Shown here: positions 1-13,034 of the stretch, in pieces
Layout: every line of letters begins with the position of its first letter
Numbering within the stretch: the stretch's first letter is position 1
Source of the DNA: Epiperipatus broadwayi
Lineage: Eukaryota > Onychophora > Udeonychophora > Euonychophora > Peripatidae
DNA length: 64,000 nucleotides
NCBI GenBank assembly: GCA_028023455.1
Contig: JAQFVV010012669.1
Span: 994,501-1,058,500 of the forward strand
Direction of reading: 5' to 3'
Made by a program: the position numbers and the translations under genes
The notes under the pieces: model-generated
Database searches by the model: none
The model's input: the letters and a program-made list of their open reading frames with translations, nothing else
What the model was told of the DNA's origin: nothing

Positions 1-1900
1 TAAAGTATATCTTATATTGTGGTTTTACTATATTGAATTGTAATAAAAGATATGCCATTTTTGGTTATCAGAAAATGGTAAAATGAGAAATGTTTAAATA
101 AGTTAAATTCACATTGCTTTAAAAAAAAAAGGAAAAATAATAATAATTTAAGTTTGCCTATTTACATTTATTTGAAATTTTGCTTTACCAAGTGATAAAT
201 TTTTGTATACTTTTTTTTTTTTCAAAAACTGATGAAAACATAAGAATGACCACAATTTTTTTTTGTTTATTTACATTTTGAAGATAAACATTTAGTGTAG
301 AAATTTGAACATTATGATATTATATTTTACATGGCATTGGGAATAAATAATGAATAAACTTACTTGATTTTTCAATAATTTATTTTTTTATAAAGGGGAA
401 ATATATCATAAAAACATATTTCAACATTGAATTAAAGTTATATAAAGTTGCGCAAATATGCAAATATGAAAACTATCACCATTTTTAAAAAAATAAACTT
501 CTACCAAATTACAAATGCTTTGATTTCAACTGGTAGAATTGCACATAAATATATATTTATAGATAAATTAAAATTTTTCTTTAAAAAGAAATTCTGGTTT
601 ACCATGTCATATTATCTTAAATTGATGACATAATATTACATAGACATTAAAACTGTAAACGCATTTAGTTGTCTTTTTATTTTTTTTTCAACTTAAATTT
701 TAATATAGAAAATAACCATTTTTTTGCTTTTAAAAATTATTGTCAAGAAAAATTGAGATTTTCACATAGCTTGAGGGTAAATTTAAATTCTTAATAATTT
801 TTTTTTTTATAGGGTATTAGACTCTCACCACCTGCCTTTTCTTTTTAGCAATTTGACATTATAAGTTACACCTCATTTTAACTTTTAACATATAGTTGTG
901 ATTTTTTTGTTTCTGGAGTATACAATCAGTTTGAAATTTTCTAGTTTAAATATTAGTTTAATTTCTTTATAAAAATATTAGATAGAAAATTGATTATATG
1001 ATTTGTTTTTGTTTTTTAGTTTAAAGAATGACAATTTGACATTACAAACTGTTATTTTATTTTTAAATTACTAGAAATAAATTTGAAAATAGAATTGAAA
1101 GTTTTTGTTTTTATATATCCTATACTCTTGAGAATATATATGTATATATCTAGCATTAAGATTTTAGTTGATTTTCTAACTATTTTTTTTATAGGGTCTT
1201 GTTTTCAGAAATAATCTGAATCTTTTGAAAATGTTTTTCAATCCATTTATTCTCTTAAATAATTAATTAGTTTTTTTTTTATTCTGGCAATTAATTTATT
1301 AAAATGTTATTTTTAAATTGCACTTTACTCAAAAAAGTGAAGCTTAGTATTATTAGAAAAGAATTATATGGCTGAGTGCTTTCAGAGAACTTAAGTCTCC
1401 ATATTCACAGCCTGTTTTGGGCATGTCAGCTTACATTGAGATTTTAAGCGAAGTTTAGTGGTAATTTATGCAAAACTTATTCAGTTTTCTTTCATAAAGA
1501 CCTATTTTAATCTGATATATAATTGCATTTTTTTTTTAATTTATACTTATTTTTAATTATTTAAATAGAATAAAACTATGTTAAGCTACTACCAGGCATG
1601 AAATGGCCTTTAGGTATGAAGACTAACAATGAATAACAAATAAGCAGTGCTCAAACAAGAGCTTCATTTCTATTGCCTTGTAGGATGGAATATTGATTCA
1701 CCACAAGTTAGATACTATTTCCAGTACAAACCATCTTTTCTGTCTTCTTTTCCTTCTTCAGTTACTTAAGTTATTATAGGACCCAGTCATCTTGAGCCTC
1801 ATACCAGTGAACATTTTTTATACTAACTGTGAAAATAGAATTGTGTGTTTGTGTAACAACATTTTCATTCTCTTTAACTACTGATTCCAATCACCCCCCC
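1..1900. other. Intronic AT-rich DNA, nothing recognised
   Basis: I see no conserved coding sequence, RNA gene or clear repeat in this stretch, only homopolymer runs and AT-rich filler. It lies upstream of the first visible WASHC5 exon and is presumably intron of the same gene. The short open frame at 448-633 shows no protein-like pattern. Confidence 0.5.
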
Positions 1901-4780
1901 CCTTTTTTTTAGCTCTAGCCCTCAAGAACTAAGAAAGCAATGGTGGGGATAGGTTTAATAGGCTGGTAACTCTTAGTTGTGGTCTTTGCATGAGGCAGTA
2001 TAGTCATTAATAGGTTGTTTTGGAACTGGATTTCAGTGACACATGAGTTTTGGCTACCAAAGATTGTATGCTTAGGCAGTCTTACTCAGGGCTCTCTCTG
2101 CTTATCTGGAAATGGAAAGAAAATTTGGTCTAAAAATGCTCTGTCTCACACTTATTAAGTTGTTGTATCTATCAAATTACTCAATAATATCAGTAGTAAT
2201 AATAAAGCAAGAGATAGTGGTAGTATTAAAGGTAAGTATTGTAAATCTAATTTTTTTTCTAAAACTAGATACACTTTACTTGATACAAACTCTTCTCAAT
2301 AAAAAGTTAATGATATTAAAATTTGCTTTGCATAATAGGACTTATATTCATTTTATTAATGCCTATACTCCAACTTTAGATTTAGAGAATTCAGAAAAAG
2401 GAAGCTTTTTATTCCTTAATGAATATCATTATTACAACAATACAATTAAAAGATTATTTTTTTCTTTTTTAACACATTTTGGTACAGATAGTAGATTTTG
2501 ACAAAAAGTTATTGGAAGTAATAGTGATGCTGTAAATTCAAATGGTTTGTTATTATTGAATTTATGCAGAACAAGTAGATTGATTATCTGAAACATTTTG
2601 TTTAAGCAGATAAATTACTATAAAGAAAAAAAATGCATTCACATTTAAAACAATAATATTTTTAAGATTACATTATAATTAGGAGTCAGAATACAAAAAA
2701 AATACACATGCATGAACACTTACAAGCACAGATTGTTGGACAGATCATAAATTAGTCCAAGATTAAAATGATATTTGCATTAAAAAGTTATTCCAATCAT
2801 AATCACAAGAAAATTGATATTTATTCTTTAGAAGAATCTGCATTCTAAATTTTAACAGTTATTAAACACTAAAATTTTTAATTTGGATTTTCAGGGTCTG
2901 TCATATTACTGAAGCATGGAATTCTCTTAAGGAATGTGTTATGGCTACAAATAAATTATTTTGGGATTCGCTAAAAAGAAGACTCCTAATTGGTTTTCTG
3001 ACAATGATCTTATTATTAATGATTTAATTAAAAAGAAATGGTGATATTTTCTGCTTAGCAGAATAATGGATTAAATGTAGAACTTTATAATAAACATAAA
3101 GATCTAAAAGCTGAAGTTCAACAATTGATAAGACTTAAAAATGATTGGTGAATTAAAACTGCAAAGAAGATACAATCATTCACTGATGAAGTTCTGTAGA
3201 TTTTTTTTTTTAACATTGAAAGCATCATATGAACCTGAAAAATGGCATCACAATTCTATTAAATCCAGAAATCACAATTTTATATGACAATTGATATTTT
3301 GAATAAGTTGAAAAAATGATACAAGAATTGAAATGGAAACTGTTAATGATATATCCATTTATCTAATTTAGATTTGAACAAAAATTTCCAGATTAGGGAA
3401 GTCAACTCTTTTTAACCTTAAAAATGGAAAGGCTGCAGATCTTGATGAAGGACCTGGAGAAGTTTTTAAACTACAGTAGTGATAATGCTCACTTCAAAAA
3501 ATATTGGAATTTTTAAGGAATATATGAACTCACGAAAAACACGGGAAATAGACAAGATTGCAGTATTTATCTTGGAATATCATTATTATCCACTACAGCA
3601 AAGGTACGTTCAAAAATTTTATTTAATAGGTTGCTTCCAGTTATAAATGAATGATTGCCAGAGATTGGTTGTAGTTTTAGAGAATCAAGATGCACTACAA
3701 ACATAGTGCCAGGAAAATGCAAGAAAATGTCAGGAACAAAGAAGCAATTTATATATTGTTTTTATTGATTTGGTCAAGTCAAATTGATTTATTTAATAAA
3801 ATATGTTTATGGGATTGTTTGAAATTAGTTGATTGTCCACCAATATTTATTGATTATATGTGAAAAATTTGAAAAATTTTAAATAAAAACTGGTGTTAGA
3901 TAATGTATATGCCAATGGTATTTAGTTTTATTTATAGATGGATTAATCAAACAGAGATCAAAATGTGGTACAGATTTGATGATTAAATTTTTAACTTCTT
4001 CTCATTGGATTCTGAATTTACAATATGTTGATGATTATGCTGTTTTTACCAGTTCCAAAGAAGATTTACTGAATGTTTTTAATGTTTTAAATGCAACATA
4101 TAAAGACTTTGATTTATAAATTAATGTTCCAAAAATTCAAGCTCTTTATCAATCAGTGACTGAAGAAAAATCTTCAACAATTTTTATCTTGGATGGTTAT
4201 TAACTTGAGAATGTAAATCAGTTAAATATCTTGGTTGTTTTAGAAGTAAAATAATAGAAATTTTAATGTTAAGGTACAATATAGACTCCAATGATTTGTT
4301 GCTGATCTTGTATTTAAGCAAAAGGAAATAATTACTGTAACTAAGTAGTGAAATGTTTTACCCTATCGGTGCAATATGAAGGCATTAGAAAGGTTTCATT
4401 TAATATGCTCCATAAAAAATTAAAAATACAATGGCAAGACCATAAAACCAATCAATATGATCTTCAGCTTGCTGGATATAATTTATTGTAAAATCTCATC
4501 TCCAGTTATATTGGACATGCAAAACAAATAACTAATGGAAGACTTCATAAAAGGATGATGAACTATGATATAAAGATTATCTTAAAGATTTGGTTGTTTC
4601 TGTCAGAGACATAACAGAGAATAGAATACATTGGAGAGCTACAATTAAACATGATATTGATTTTAGAAAGAAAAGTTTTCTGCTGAAGAAATGAAAAGAC
4701 AATATCTAAAATGTCAAGTAAATAGAAAAATGGATCAGCTAGGGTTCTATATGTGGACATATTTGTGGTTCACAGATTTG
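1900..4780 (+). pseudogene. Decayed LINE (AP endonuclease-reverse transcriptase), family A
   Basis: A nearly full-length but heavily mutated non-LTR retrotransposon ORF2 on the plus strand. In order I can follow an endonuclease segment (INAYTPTLDLEN near 2353-2392; NSNGLLLL near 2535; CWTDHKLV near 2735-2758), a linker (WFSDND near 2985; LKAEVQQLIRLKNDW near 3107-3150), reverse transcriptase (LKNGKAADLD near 3420; GISLLSTTAKV near 3580; LQYVDDYAVFTSS near 4020-4060, with the catalytic YVDD), and the post-RT region (ALERFHLIC near 4384; RYKDYLKDL near 4568). Many stops and frameshifts intervene. The order and wording match the common metazoan endonuclease-reverse transcriptase family. The 5' boundary is approximate. 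It is sense to WASHC5. Confidence 0.88.
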
Positions 4781-5929
4781 TTTATATAGTCATCAAAAAA
4801 CCTCATTTCCATAGTAGTTTTTTCTCTCACCTTTTTTCCTTCTTAGAGTTAGAATGACCATAATCGTTTACTAGCAGCTATTTATTGTTTATTTTATTAA
4901 TATGATTTACAAAACTTAGGAATTTTATGTTCTTTAAGAATTGTTTTTTTATTTAAGCACACTTACACAACCACTTATTCATTAACTAAGTCGTATTTAA
5001 TACACAGTATATAGCTCATGAAATAAATTAAAACTGTCTTAATATTTATTTAATTGCTTGTAAGAATACCAAAAGGTTAGAAAAAAGTCTATATGAGTTT
5101 GCATGAAGGAATGGTTTCATTGAATGATGCATATAATTTGTATCTAGGAACAACAACAAAAAAGTATTATTTTTTTCTATGGAAAAAGAATAAATCAATT
5201 ATTTTTAGCTTTTAATTATAATCCTTGTTAAGATTTTTTGCTCTATCCTAAACGCATAGGGGGAGATGAATGACTTCCATTGTTAAATTTTCGATTTATC
5301 AATGACAAAAAGTTCAAATATATAAAAATAAATAAATTAATTAATTATATAAACATTTTCATTAATTACAATAGTAGTAAACATTAATTTATGACGGGTT
5401 TGTTTGATCCGGAGGGGAGGGAATAAGATAGACGGATTACAAAGCAGACATTTTTATTTTTTAGAAAAAAGATTTTGTAAATGTTATAATATATACATTT
5501 TGTATATTATTTTTAAAATATATAAAAAAAAAAAATATTTAATTCTTATATCAGAAACTAAGACTAATTTTCAGAGTTCAACCTTGATATGTAGCTTATT
5601 GATATTTTATTTTCAAATTGCTATTTTGTTGCTGGAAAATCACATCATTCGACCACCGAAAATGGTCATATTTATGTATCCTAAACTTTAAAGTCTGCCA
5701 CTGCATTAAACCAGGAAAGGCAATATCCACTTATTATGCATTGATATTTTGGAAAGATTGCTTTGTAGTTTGCTAATGTAAGCAATAATTTTCTTCCTAT
5801 GCAGTTACTTACCATAAACAACAATCTTCTTTCTGCTAGAAGAGCCATGAATTATTATTAGTTTAAGAATGTGTTTTCTTTTTCCAAGTCACTGTGAATA
5901 AATTTATTTTGCTCTGTTGCAGAGTAGTA
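4781..5929. other. Intronic DNA, nothing recognised
   Basis: AT-rich sequence with a few simple runs. The open frame at 5404-5691 is low-complexity and resembles no family I know. Confidence 0.45.
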
Positions 5930-6420
5930 GTGTTTTAACCACCCCTTCTCCATCTTCAGATCTGTTTCTGTTTTTGCCTTGTTTAATGAAAGTTAGGATT
6001 CAAAGCCAGATTTAATGCACCTTTGCATCTAGCCGCCACTTTTTTACTACTTTATTTTCAAACAATAATGTGGACTTTAGAAAAACCTTGAGGTTTTAAT
6101 CTCAAGCTAATTTATTAATTAGTTATGTAGATCTGGCACCAGATTATTTTCTATATAGTTTAGAGACCTTAGTTTTTTTAACCAACTGTAGCCCCCTTCT
6201 ATATTTTGGCTATAAAAATTAATACCAACAACATCATGGCTTAGGTTTAAAATCATAGGTTTTTGTTTTTTTAATTTTGATTATTAACTACTACTCAAGG
6301 AATAAAAGGTGACTGTTAAATGCTGGTGTATTACTTTCAGCTTCGAATTGTAGTCTTCACTGATGAAAGTAAAAGCCAAAAACTGGTCTGGAAATATTTT
6401 ATGGCACTATACTATTTGAT
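5930..6420 (+). repeat. Old copy of hammerhead-bearing SINE-like repeat (diverged subfamily)
   Basis: The segment ends in a hammerhead-like core (6345-6402). Upstream it has words shared with the better 47 kb units (for example AATAAAAGGTGACTG at 6300 against GATAAAAGGTGGCTG). Its front part, around 5965-6010, resembles 19425-19475 (GTTTCT..TTTTTGCCTT followed by a TAATGAAAG/TAGTGAATG word). I infer a diverged subfamily. Boundaries are soft. Confidence 0.5.
6345..6402 (+). ncRNA. Degenerate hammerhead ribozyme motif
   Basis: CTGATGA is intact at 6360-6366, followed by a weak stem II and AAAAC where GAAAC is expected, then GTC at 6386-6388. Loss of G12 and a short stem I suggest it is inactive. 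Confidence 0.45.
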
Positions 6421-8459
6421 GTTGCTTACTCAAGGTTAAAATAGAGATGCCTCTAGGCTAGAGTAAAGAGTATGATTTTGTTTATGGAAATTTACTATAC
6501 TCAAAGACAGATCATGATACTTAGGTAATAAAATTATTTGCATGACCTTTTTATTTGTAATGTGAAATATATATATATAAGTATGTATATTCACAATTTT
6601 TATCCAAAATTAGATGCAGATGACTAGGCATTAAGTACTATAACGAAGAGATGGCATGATCATTATTAATAATAAATTGTCACTGCTTGCCATCTCTTTA
6701 ACACAGTCTATTCTAGAGTTCAATATTCAAAGCCTTTTAGACTCTTAATTCAGACTGTATAAAAAATGTTTTTATGACTTTTTTTGACCTAAGTATTTAA
6801 TTTGGTGGTGAATTGATTTGCTAGCAGTCAATTCACAATTGAGAGATTGGGGGGGGGGGGGATCTCAGTCTGGGAATAACGAGGAAATGTTGCGCTCAGT
6901 TGCTTTCATATTCAAACATCTTTGAACATTATAAGAAACTGATCATGTGAAAAAATAAATAAATAATCATTTGAATCTCAAAATTATCTGTTTTGAATCC
7001 GAGAGAGAATTTGTAGAATAATATTGCCATTAATGAACGTCTTCCGCGCAAATAGTACTTCATTAAAATGTGACTTCATTAATAAATAATTTATACTTAC
7101 TATCATTATTAGAGTTTAAATTTATATCCAGAGAGCTCCATTAATTAGAAATAATTTTAATGTTTTTTTTTCTTCACACATAGTGCATTGAAGTCTGTAT
7201 AGGTTGCTGATATTTTTGAATGTCAAAAAATTTTTAAAGCGATAGAGGAGTCCAAAACAGTGAGTTTGATTTGTTTGAAAATATTAAAGCTGCTGTGCAA
7301 TGAAAGACAAAGAAATTTCAAAATATTCTTTTATATATATATAAAGGAATACTTGGCTGATTCAGCAACTGATTTCAAGATCAATAATGGATAATGAGAT
7401 CTGAATAGTCAGGATATTAAAAAAGTAAGACCTGGATGAGTTTAAATACGAGTGGCAATATTATAAAAATATCAACGCAGCTAAAAAAAGGATCAATTAA
7501 ATTTTATCTATTATATATTTTGTGATTTAAAGTTTGTTTGTTGTTTCTTCCCTAAGTGTTAATAAACATTAATTGTTCACAATTGTCTTTTTAGAATTTT
7601 TTGTAAAAAAGAAAAACTTGAAGCAAATTATTCTGTTATGACCCCCTACCCCATTTTAAACTAAAATGTAAGAAGGACTTCTCAATTTATCTATATTTCA
7701 ACGTTCTTCGCTGATGAAGGCCATAATCCAATAATTAGTCTGATGATATGGATAGGATATCATTAGATAATGATTTATTAAAGACCATCATTTAGGCTTA
7801 TAATAGGTGGTAGTAATTGAGTAGAAAAGGTGATCTTTTGGAATCAATTTATTAATAATTTCTGTTTTTTTATACCAATCATTACAAATTTTATTGACTT
7901 TATTATAACACAATGCATCTTACTAACTTCTTTTTTTTTTTTTTTTACTTGCATTTGAAACTTAATGTTTTCAATTCTACAGATAGTGCATTAGTTTACC
8001 ATGATGTGGAGTTTATATATAAAAAGGAACCGGAAATTTTCAGGATGCTAAAAAAAATTTACATAGTTTCAGATCTCTTCAGGTAAATAGATTTTATTCT
8101 TATCTGGAGTTTTTTTTTAATACATAAATTGGATAGAATATTGAAATATGAGCATATATCTTACTATTGTGATTTGGAGAAGAAAATGATAAATGAAGAA
8201 ACTAATTTTTGATATTTAGGCACCTGACTTTTATATAACTGCATTAGTTATTTTATTTACTATGATTTTGGATTAATCTTATTTACTTCAGTGAATATAA
8301 TTATATATTTATAGAATGATATAGCAATAATAATCGATTTGACTGAATGTAGGGCATTATTGAAAATAGGATAAATTATGTTTTTTTTTTATTTCATTCT
8401 TAATTTTTATCTTCATTCACCAATTTTATTAATTAAAATAATTAAATGGGTTAAGTGTT
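6421..8459. other. Intronic DNA with one faint hammerhead relic
   Basis: It contains a G homopolymer near 6850 and a faint hammerhead relic at 7700-7762, with CTGATGA intact at 7711-7717 and TTAGTC retained but GAAAC lost. Nothing else is recognised. Confidence 0.4.
7700..7762 (+). ncRNA. Relic hammerhead motif
   Basis: CTGATGA, an AGGCCATAATCC stem II remnant and TTAGTC (7735-7740) are in the family order. The GAAAC element has become AATAA, so catalysis is not expected. Confidence 0.3.
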
Positions 8460-8805
8460 CAGAGTGACAACTTGGCCATAATTCATGGACTTTGAGCTCC
8501 ACATTATCCATTTTACCACAGCATCACCCCGTGCAGGGTAAATTAAATAAATAGAATGGTTTATTGGTTAGGAGTTCGTAAGATGTTCAAATACAGGAAG
8601 TGATAGAGTTGGGCCACAATCCATAGACCATTAATTGCAGAATCTGCTGTTATTTCATTATACTAAACTATGCAGGGCAAAATAGATAAATCTAATAATA
8701 TTTTGCTTGGGAAGTCATAAGAAGTTCAAGTATTAGAAGTAACAATCCTTGGATCTTGAATTCCTGAATCTATTATTCTATCACTGCACTATGTTACCGA
8801 GGGTA
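8460..8805 (+). repeat. Head-to-tail multimer of a ~140-nt SINE-like unit
   Basis: Three consecutive related units are visible: about 8466-8607, 8608-8745 and a partial 8746-8805. Each of the first two ends with a TAAGA-GTTCAA-rich segment followed by an AGAAGT/GGAAGT word, and each starts with a word like GGACTTTGAGCT or CTTGGATCTTGA. The same unit and junction recur at 52165-52290 and 63775-63965. No function is recognised. Confidence 0.6.
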
Positions 8806-9045
8806 TTTTATCAATTCATATGCAATAATTAAATAGAAAGGAAACAGGAAGTTTCTTTTATATTTTGTCCATCTTGTAGGTCTTATTCTGATTGAAAAAA
8901 TGGCCAAGAATATTTTGCTTAGCATCACTGTAGACATCGCTATAATATTATTAATATTGAAATATTTATATTGTTTTCCTTTTATTTTTTATTGGATTTT
9001 TTAAAGTTGAATTGTACTTTTTTTTTTACAAAATAATTATTTCAG

Positions 9046-9130
9046 ATTTCTAGAGGATTTAGAAGAAGGTGTATATATTCAACATTCCTTAGAGTCGGTG
9101 TTATTAAATGAAGATGGGAAGCAATTATTA
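9046..9130 (+). CDS. WASHC5: WASHC5 (strumpellin) exon, about residues 112-139
   Basis: This is an internal exon of strumpellin, the large helical subunit of the WASH complex that promotes Arp2/3 actin nucleation on endosomes. After one base that completes a split codon, the frame reads 28 residues containing [12 protein letters not shown] and [11 protein letters not shown], which match the vertebrate protein as I recall it at about three residues in four. A typical acceptor (TTATTTCAG) precedes position 9046 and a GTAAGT donor follows 9130. The exon ends in phase 0, exactly as the next exon (23836) requires. The codons for the preceding conserved segment are not recognisable upstream, so earlier exons probably lie outside the window. 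Splice sites and numbering rest on inspection and family knowledge, not on transcript data. Confidence 0.93.
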
Positions 9131-10309
9131 GTAAGTATAATGTTTTGATACTCTTCATCAATATGAGTTATATACATACTGTTTATATTTTGTATTATTT
9201 AGTATGGTTAATATTTTTGTTAATGGTATAAATCTTTTTACAAGAATATTTAATGAATTTTAAACATTTTTTTATTTCAAATATCATTAGTTATTAATCA
9301 ATTCTTAATATTTGATTATTAAATTATTATTGTTTTCATGTTACAGTAGGTTTTATTTTTAAAAAAGTTAAAGCAGCCTTTAAGTAACATACTAAGTGCC
9401 CCAAAGTGGTAATCATTAGGCTTATTAGTGGCTGTGTTTTGAGGGTTTGAGTGGTTTTTATTTTTGTTTTAGTTTAGACTGATTAGACATCCATTTACCA
9501 ACCAATAATGGCTGAATAGGTTATAGGTTATCTGAAAGAAAAATTCTAAGCCTAATTAGAATCTGAAAAATTTTGTAAATTTTTATCTAATGTACCTGAG
9601 TTGCTACCACTAACCATAAAGCACTTTGCATTTTCACATAATTTATTATTTAAGTACTGTAATAGAATAAGAAGATTTATTGTTCAGCTAATTTTGATGA
9701 TCATGCTTTATATTGGACCATTAAAAAATACCTAACAGAATGCAGGATTTCCTCAGCATGCAAATTCTTGCTGGACTTCTAAAAATATAATGGTTTAAGA
9801 ACAAAATTATATCAAATAGCAGTAGATATGTGTACTATGTATACAGTAAAACTAAAAATGTATTTCAATTACATATATTTCTGAGAGAAGAAATGTTTAT
9901 ATATTCAGATACCATCTACCCAATAGATGTGGCTATTAAAATGCATTAAGCACATATTATTATATTCCTTGCATCCAGAGTATAAAACTCGATGGAAACA
10001 TTTGACTTTTATCAACTTATGAAAATACATATTTAGATTGTTAATCAATTACAACATGCATATATAGAATGAATATTAAATTAAAAAACAAAAAGCTAAG
10101 ATTGTATTTGAGTAATAAAAATATTTAACAATATTTAATTACAAGACAGATTCATCATATATATTATAATACACAATAAATTTATTTGATTTCAGTGTTT
10201 CTATTAATTGACAGAATTTAATTAAAATTTTAACAAATATTATTTTACAAAGATATATATCTGAATATTTTAGTAATATTAAATATACTTAATGTAATAT
10301 TCTTCTTAC
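9131..10309. other. Start of 14.7 kb WASHC5 intron, nothing recognised
   Basis: AT-rich sequence. The part at 9360-9660 is somewhat more complex and may be an old repeat, but I cannot assign it. Confidence 0.45.
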
Positions 10310-10520
10310 AATATTGCTACTTAGTGCAAGCTACAATAATTAATGGATGCTAGAAAATCAATGCATCAAAATTTCTATCTTAGGGCCTTTTCATCCAATA
10401 TTCTTAAACTAGTTTTTAGCTATGACCTTCAACAATGAGGAGCCTTGTATCTGAGAGCATTGCACCTAAATCTTTTGGATGTAATGCATCATTCCAGCAG
10501 CCACTGGATTAACGGATTGT
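10310..10520 (-). repeat. Partial hammerhead-SINE copy
   Basis: Reading the minus strand, this follows the 47 kb unit from the region before the ribozyme to the segment after it. Shared words on the plus strand include TTAGTGCAAGC, TAATGGATGC, GGGCCTTTTCATCCAATATT and GAGGAGCCTTG. It is older and more diverged than the 47 kb copies. Confidence 0.7.
10392..10447 (-). ncRNA. Degenerate hammerhead ribozyme motif
   Basis: The minus strand shows the stem I arms (CAAGGCTCCTCA and an ATTGGATG counterpart), but the core reads TTGTTGA instead of CTGATGA and AAAAC instead of GAAAC. Probably inactive. Confidence 0.4.
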
Positions 10521-11164
10521 GAAATCATAAGATATGGTGGGATCATGTGATTTTATGGAATATTCAATATTATTAATAATAGTCAAAAATTAAAGAAAGT
10601 AGTTTTAAAAAAATAGATAAAAAAATTATTAAAGTCCTTTTTATTTCTTGCCCTGGGTTTTTTTAAAAAAGAAACTTTTTATTTGATATTACTGTAGAGA
10701 TTTTTACTATAACTGATTGCTTCAGTCTTTATTTTAACTGGATACATTATTTAATTAATCCTTTCTATAAAGATAGCAGTGAAGTTGATTTCTAACACAA
10801 TAAATGTTTGCATTCTATGATAATAGTATAAGTAAAAAATTTTGGGATTTGAAATTATTATTTATCTGGCAGTTTTTTTCCTGTTTAAATATAGTCTTCA
10901 TTCTTCAGCAGCATTTTTTAACTGGTTATTTGAAATGAGGCTTTTTCTTAATGTTTTATTAAGTTACTTCATAGAATAATTGATGGAAAATTTAAAATGC
11001 TTTAGTTAATTATCTTTGCTAAAATGTATTGCCTCCTAATTTGAAAAGCTATGGCATATATCTTATTAGTGTAACAAGCTTGAGTTAATAAAAATTCTGA
11101 TAAGATCTCTCATACAATAACTAAGGGTTACTTTTCATCCTAAAAGTGTTTTGTATTGTGACAG

Positions 11165-11192
11165 AATGGGTTCGAACCCAGTCACAAATAAT
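11165..11192. repeat. Small palindrome containing a tRNA B-box-like word
   Basis: GTGAC ... TGGGTTCGAACCCA ... GTCAC forms a near-perfect palindrome. Its centre equals a Pol III B box (GGTTCGAACC) on both strands. I see no convincing complete tRNA around it, so it may be a SINE relic. Confidence 0.4.
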
Positions 11193-11459
11193 ATTATAGG
11201 TGACGGTAAATAAACATATATGTATATATAAATTTAATTTTATTATATGGAGGTTACATAAATTCATAAAAGAGAGGGGGGCTCTGTCATTTTGAAACGA
11301 TGTATATGTGCATGTGACGAATGTGTGTGTAAATGGGTTCAGTAGTTGAAAAGAGAGAAATGAGATTTTTATTTCACTAGAAAAGCTAGAAGTTTCCATC
11401 AGAAATGAAATTTGTTTTCTTTTGTTTACAATAAAAGCAGTGATAAAAGTTTTTTACAC

Positions 11460-11960
11460 GTCAATCAAAATCTGGTTAGGCAGCATTGGAAACAGGGAGA
11501 TCAAAAGAAACTTCTAGAACGAATGGAGGGGACTATAAAAGAAATACACCCATAATGCTCAGGGTCTTGTCCCTGAGAGCTTCAGCCATCAACAGTGAAA
11601 TCATGAATCCAATTTTAAAAGTTTTAAAATTTCAAACTTATATAATGGCGGATCAAAAGAAAATGTTGGATTAAGACCATAACGTATCGGATTCGAACCC
11701 CTAATTCCAACTAACTGCAGCTGCTTCATCCAACAATACTAAGATACCTCAGAATAAAACATAATTACCAACATTGGAACCAAAGCAGAGTCTCATCAAA
11801 CAACGGCCATACACGGATACAAAGATTGGGAATCCTCGCACTGAATCTCGTGTTTATTACCTGCGATGACCAGAACTCTCAGAAATAAATAAATATTCCT
11901 CCACAAATTCCCTCAGGGAAATTCAGGTAAAGAACTTTACGTATTGATTTTTTATATGAG
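11460..11960. repeat. GC-richer repeat-like block, unassigned
   Basis: Composition rises clearly above the flanks. The minus strand holds a B-box-like GGGTTCGAATCC at 11689-11700, which suggests a tRNA-derived SINE, but the rest is not recognised. The open frame at 11486-11674 has no family I know. Confidence 0.35.
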
Positions 11961-13034
11961 AAAGAAATTGTTAACCATTTATCATAAGTGAATATGACAA
12001 TCCAATTAACTTAATAAAAAAACTTTCTTAAATTCTTATTTTGTGGACATTAATAGCACAATTAGAATAGGAGGTCATGTGGAATAAACTCTTTCTATCG
12101 ACTTTCACTACTTGATTTATTTGTAATAAACATATTGGAAAGAATGTTGCGTGTGTGCGTATCAAAATGACAGAATATTAATTATAATTATGTTTAAAAG
12201 GGTTGAGGGTTGAATTATATTTGTTTTATCTTAAAGATCAAAAGAATAATAATTGTCAATGGTCTTTGGAAGTACTTAAATAAAAATCTGATTTGATAGT
12301 GAAACTCTAGAAATCTTATTGTGATATTTTTTTTGTATATTTTTTTGTATGTTTCAAGGCTCTTAATCCCATTCGCATCTACTCCCAGCCATGATGTCAT
12401 CCGACCATGAGACTGAGCTAGCCGATGATCAAAAACCTCTCTCACATTCCTTAAGATAGTGTTCTTGTTGGTAATATATTCACTTCACGTAATTCTTATA
12501 TTCGTATAAGATTGACGCTTGGAGTCCTATAGATGACCATAAATACGCGTTGGGAATATATTACAGTTAATGAGAACAAATTCATAAGACGTTTTGATCA
12601 ACAATAATTCAGCCAAAACAGTTTTAGTTAAATATACATACATAGGCACGTATGTTTTCTGTGTCATAAGGGTATTAGGTGAATTTATTCAATAGTGAGG
12701 AGGGGGTTTTGTTACAGTATATTGCTTAACTTCATAAACAAATCAACAAAGTAGTGTATAAGAAGTTAAAAATAATATATTTGAGTCATTCTTTAATTAA
12801 TGGTAATTAGCGAATTTAATAAATAATCCATTTACTCTTTATCATTTTTGTTAATTAACAAAAGCAAAAAATATGTTTTGATATTATTAAAATCAATTTG
12901 TTTCTTTTAAAATCAAAATATAACTTAGTGGAAATTTTTTTGTTTTTGTATTTCGTTTTGCAAAAAAAAAAAAAAAATCCACTTTTTTGCTTCCTTCTCT
13001 TTGTTGTTTTGTTTTTACAGTTAAAATAAAAATA

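Noticed and set aside
448-633. 61-codon open frame containing HKYIFIDKLKF, loosely like strumpellin HKYIVDLN
   Set aside because: No splice sites at matching phase and no similarity on either side; a chance frame in AT-rich sequence.
7983-8092. Candidate WASHC5 exon upstream of 9046 (ACAG acceptor, CAG|GTAAAT donor, open frame ending YIVSDLFR)
   Set aside because: The last residues faintly resemble the expected YIVDLNR and the phase fits, but the rest shows no similarity to the conserved preceding segment (FRENNIEIVTRFYLAF in vertebrates), while true exons here are about 75% alike. Probably chance.
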